Shown here in pieces: positions 42,135 to 44,364 of a stretch of DNA of 44,364 bases. Source of the DNA: an uncultured Myxococcales bacterium (GTDB taxonomy: Bacteria > Myxococcota_A > UBA9042); contig CAIMEY010000075.1 of NCBI GenBank assembly GCA_903840165.1, forward strand, positions 1-44,364, in the 5' to 3' direction. Every line of letters starts with the position of its first letter. Position 1 is the stretch's first letter. The notes beneath the pieces were generated by a model, which saw only the letters and a list, made by a program, of their open reading frames with translations, was not told the DNA's origin and did not search any database. The translations under genes were made by a program, and so were the position numbers.

Positions 42135-44364
42135 CGTTGCAGCAAGTTGGCGAGCAGACGGTAGGCGCCGGGAACGCCTGCCGGCAGTTGGCGGAAAAAG
42201 CTCAGGCCTGTGTAGACAAAGATGCCCTTGCCGTGCTTGCCAAGTAACACCGCACCCTGCAACGGTTTTTCTCCGTCATCCTGGCTGGCAAATAGGGGCG
42301 TGTAGCGCGGGTCCCAATTCTTGGCGAAGTAAAGTCCTCTTTCCTGAACCCATCCGTGAAAATCGCCTTCTGTCAGCAGGTTGGGCGTGGTCAGTGCGGC
42401 ATCCTGGGGCAGCAAAGGCAGCAGAGGTGCTTCTTCATCGGTCACGCGATCATTACCAATTTCAAGGGGATAAGGGCCGATTGGCACAGTCAGCGGGCCG
42501 ATGCGGCTATTGGTCTGGTACTGCACCACCAAGTGCCCGCCCTGCGCCACGTACTGCATCAACCGCTCGTGCTGGGCTGCCAGCTTGGGTTGGGCATTGT
42601 AGGCACGCACGCCTACGATGATCGCATTGTAATGACTCAGGTTTTCTTGGGCCAGACGCGCCAAGGGCAGCAGCGTTACTTCATAGCCCACAGCCGCCAG
42701 TAGGTCGGCGACGCGATCCCCTGGGCCAGGCACATAGCCAATCTTGGGACTGCCAATCTGCAAATCCAGAGGAACTAAGCGAACTTCAGATGCGCGCCGC
42801 ACCGTCAAAGGCGGCACGTGGGGGTAGTCGATGTCGTCCTGGCGCACGGCGTAATCGCGGCCATCAACCTGCGTGTGTGCGCGTAACCATCCGACATCTT
42901 TGGCATGTGCCGGTGGCGTCAAGGTCACGGCCACAGTGGTCTGATCGCCCAGCGCCTGCAACTGCACAGCTTGGGTCAAAGGCGAGACCTGCCAGCCTGG
43001 CGGGCAAGAAAACGCAATCGTTGCTTGGACATTGCTGCGGTGGGCTTGAACCGTCCACGTCACCACCGTCCCGTGGCCCAGGGGCGTCACCGCGACCGGT
43101 CGGTCCGGGGTTAGGGTCAGCGGCGGGGCTACCTCGACCTGACGGCTGCGTTCGCCCTGCACCGGATCGGCCCAACTGTGCGTCAGCGCCCGGGTTATCG
43201 CAATGTCGATGCCCTGTAAACGCAAAGAAAAATCAACTGTTAACGGAGGTTCTGCCACCGGTTGCCCAATGAGCTGCGGCTCGCCCACTTGGTACAGCGC
43301 GCCTTGTTGGGGCGCTTGCAGCCAGTAGGGCGTGGTTGGCAGGGCATCGGCGGGCAATTGCGCGTCGATTTCAATGGTTTTGGACGCATGTTCGGCCAAT
43401 TCGATCGGAGCCGGCCAGCGACTCACCTGGGCGCCGTGCATTGTAACTGCCCGAATTTGCGCGGCAACTGGGCGGCGTAGCAGGGCGTGCAGGATGACAT
43501 GCGCCTTGGCCCCAGGCACCAGTTCGGGCACATCGGTCGTCGCGTCCAGGTAGAGACCGGCGCAGGCCACCATGAGCGCCTCGGTCGCGGCGAGCTTGTC
43601 AGCACGATAGGGGTTTGTTGCGGGCAATTGCGCAATTAAAGCATGGATGTGGGCCAGGGCTGGCAGACTCGCCTCGGGCCTTTGCGGGGCAAGGGCTGCA
43701 GCCGCCTGATCGATGGCGGTCTGAATCGCTGCACCCCCAGCAAATCGGCGCCACGAAAAGTCCATATCTGCCAATGGATCTAGGTCCTTAGGCTTAGAGC
43801 CTGCGATCCAATCGAAGAGCTCCGGCAAAGGCCCGCGCGCGGCAGCAACGCCAAATCCTTGGGACTTATGCTGACTTCGACTAGACGCCGCCACTTCACC
43901 CCAGGATCGGCCCAGCAAGGGCTCATAGCCGCCAACATCAAGACGATACTCTGCGTGCACATCTTCCAGTTTACGATTGAATACAGGCACATTCAGCAGA
44001 AGCCTCTGGGGCTGCCAGGGCGTCGTTTGCGTCAACGCCAGCGAAGCGTCACCGGCTAGGCCAAAGGCGCGCTCGCCCAGGATCGCCGAAGCCATGTGGT
44101 GGCCGTGGTTGGGCGGCTTGGGCGTGAAACGCAGCATCACCACGTCGGGCCGGACGCGGCGCATGGTGCGAATGACGTCTTGCAACACCTCGTGTTCATT
44201 CCAGATTTTCAGCGTCTCTTGGGCCGACTTGCTGTAGCCAAAATCGCGGGCGCGGGTAAAGGCCTGCTCGGCCCCATCGATTCGCCTAGCCGCAAGCAAC
44301 TCGTGAGTGCGCAAAAGACCAAGTAATTCATCTTGTTCAGCGCCGATCAGGTTTTGGCCGCCAT
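42131..44364 (-). CDS. PIG-L family deacetylase, N-terminus beyond the window
   Basis: This gene enters the window from its right edge; 744 codons are visible and the frame is open to base 44364. The first visible residues (GGQNLIGAEQDELLGLLRT then ELLAARRIDGAEQAFTRA) are the conserved PIG-L stretch that follows the metal-binding HPDDE-type motif, so only the true start and that first motif are missing. HGHHMASAI is visible at about residues 85-93 of the partial sequence. The long C-terminal region (about 300-740) holds beta-sandwich-like and Rossmann-like domains, including YNAIIVGVRAYNA and GHLVVQYQTNS. Family members are Zn-dependent N-acetyl-sugar deacetylases. A TTG at 44314 should not be taken as the start. 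It is the first visible gene of a chain with the 44-residue protein and the symporter. Confidence 0.85.
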   Translation of the reverse strand, partial: GGQNLIGAEQDELLGLLRTHELLAARRIDGAEQAFTRARDFGYSKSAQETLKIWNEHEVLQDVIRTMRRVRPDVVMLRFTPKPPNHGHHMASAILGERAFGLAGDASLALTQTTPWQPQRLLLNVPVFNRKLEDVHAEYRLDVGGYEPLLGRSWGEVAASSRSQHKSQGFGVAAARGPLPELFDWIAGSKPKDLDPLADMDFSWRRFAGGAAIQTAIDQAAAALAPQRPEASLPALAHIHALIAQLPATNPYRADKLAATEALMVACAGLYLDATTDVPELVPGAKAHVILHALLRRPVAAQIRAVTMHGAQVSRWPAPIELAEHASKTIEIDAQLPADALPTTPYWLQAPQQGALYQVGEPQLIGQPVAEPPLTVDFSLRLQGIDIAITRALTHSWADPVQGERSRQVEVAPPLTLTPDRPVAVTPLGHGTVVTWTVQAHRSNVQATIAFSCPPGWQVSPLTQAVQLQALGDQTTVAVTLTPPAHAKDVGWLRAHTQVDGRDYAVRQDDIDYPHVPPLTVRRASEVRLVPLDLQIGSPKIGYVPGPGDRVADLLAAVGYEVTLLPLARLAQENLSHYNAIIVGVRAYNAQPKLAAQHERLMQYVAQGGHLVVQYQTNSRIGPLTVPIGPYPLEIGNDRVTDEEAPLLPLLPQDAALTTPNLLTEGDFHGWVQERGLYFAKNWDPRYTPLFASQDDGEKPLQGAVLLGKHGKGIFVYTGLSFFRQLPAGVPGAYRLLANLLQR

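Noticed and set aside
44312..44314. TTG as start of the PIG-L gene
   Set aside because: The frame continues to the window end with conserved PIG-L residues, so the gene is cut by the window and does not start here.
1..44364. CRISPR arrays, tRNA, rRNA, insertion sequences
   Set aside because: No regular spaced repeats, cloverleaf-type sequences, rRNA stretches or transposase genes were seen by eye; a tRNA or covariance-model scan would be decisive.

Overview
The window is GC-rich bacterial chromosome, densely coded on both strands, with no rRNA, tRNA, CRISPR array, insertion sequence or phage gene that I could recognise. The style of the genes suggests a Gram-negative, probably deltaproteobacterial (Myxococcota/Bradymonadota-like) organism with anaerobic capacity. 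That style includes several lipoproteins with classical lipoboxes, a Cys-rich repeat lipoprotein, a multiheme c-type cytochrome with NarX/NarL-type regulation, a PilT-type ATPase and many iron-sulfur enzymes. This placement is inference from gene style only.

Left part (1-10.2 kb): a protein with an Ala/Lys/Pro/Asp repeat tail, two lipoproteins, then miaB, a VanZ-like protein and a 965-residue protein, the last three chained by GTGA stop/start overlaps. The 965-residue protein joins two radical SAM domains to a Gfo/Idh-type oxidoreductase. An unknown helical protein converges on it with a 4-base gap, followed by a small DUF465/YdcH-like protein.

Respiratory/sensor cluster (10.3-17.2 kb): a membrane sensor with two CXXCH motifs but no histidine box, a small membrane protein, a NapC/NirT-like cytochrome with 11 CXXCH plus one CXXXCH motif, a NarX-type kinase with its own CXXCH motif, and a NarL-type regulator. 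A Crp/Fnr-like palindrome lies upstream. Together they look like a cytochrome-linked redox-sensing system.

Middle (17.3-28.7 kb): a DUF1801 protein; a PilT-type ATPase with N-terminal cyclic-nucleotide-binding and MshEN-like domains, preceded by a structured leader; a B12-binding-type radical SAM protein; and, divergent from it, an apparent operon of an HpcH/HpaI aldolase, an LdpA-like iron-sulfur protein, a HisC-like aminotransferase and a HAD phosphatase. Converging on this is an operon of a PfpI/DJ-1 protein, an FAD oxidoreductase and a protein with two gamma-glutamylcyclotransferase-like domains.

Right part (29-44.4 kb): a HemW-like radical SAM domain fused to a DAO-type flavoprotein; a beta-propeller lipoprotein behind a strong promoter; the Cys-rich lipoprotein; a three-subunit xanthine dehydrogenase/CO dehydrogenase-type molybdoenzyme; and on the minus strand a chain of PIG-L deacetylase (cut by the window end), a 44-residue membrane protein, a sodium:solute symporter and a second B12-type radical SAM protein. 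Five proteins carry six radical SAM domains. The two fusions, the heme-sensor cluster and the LdpA-aldolase-aminotransferase-HAD operon are the most likely sources of undescribed biology.
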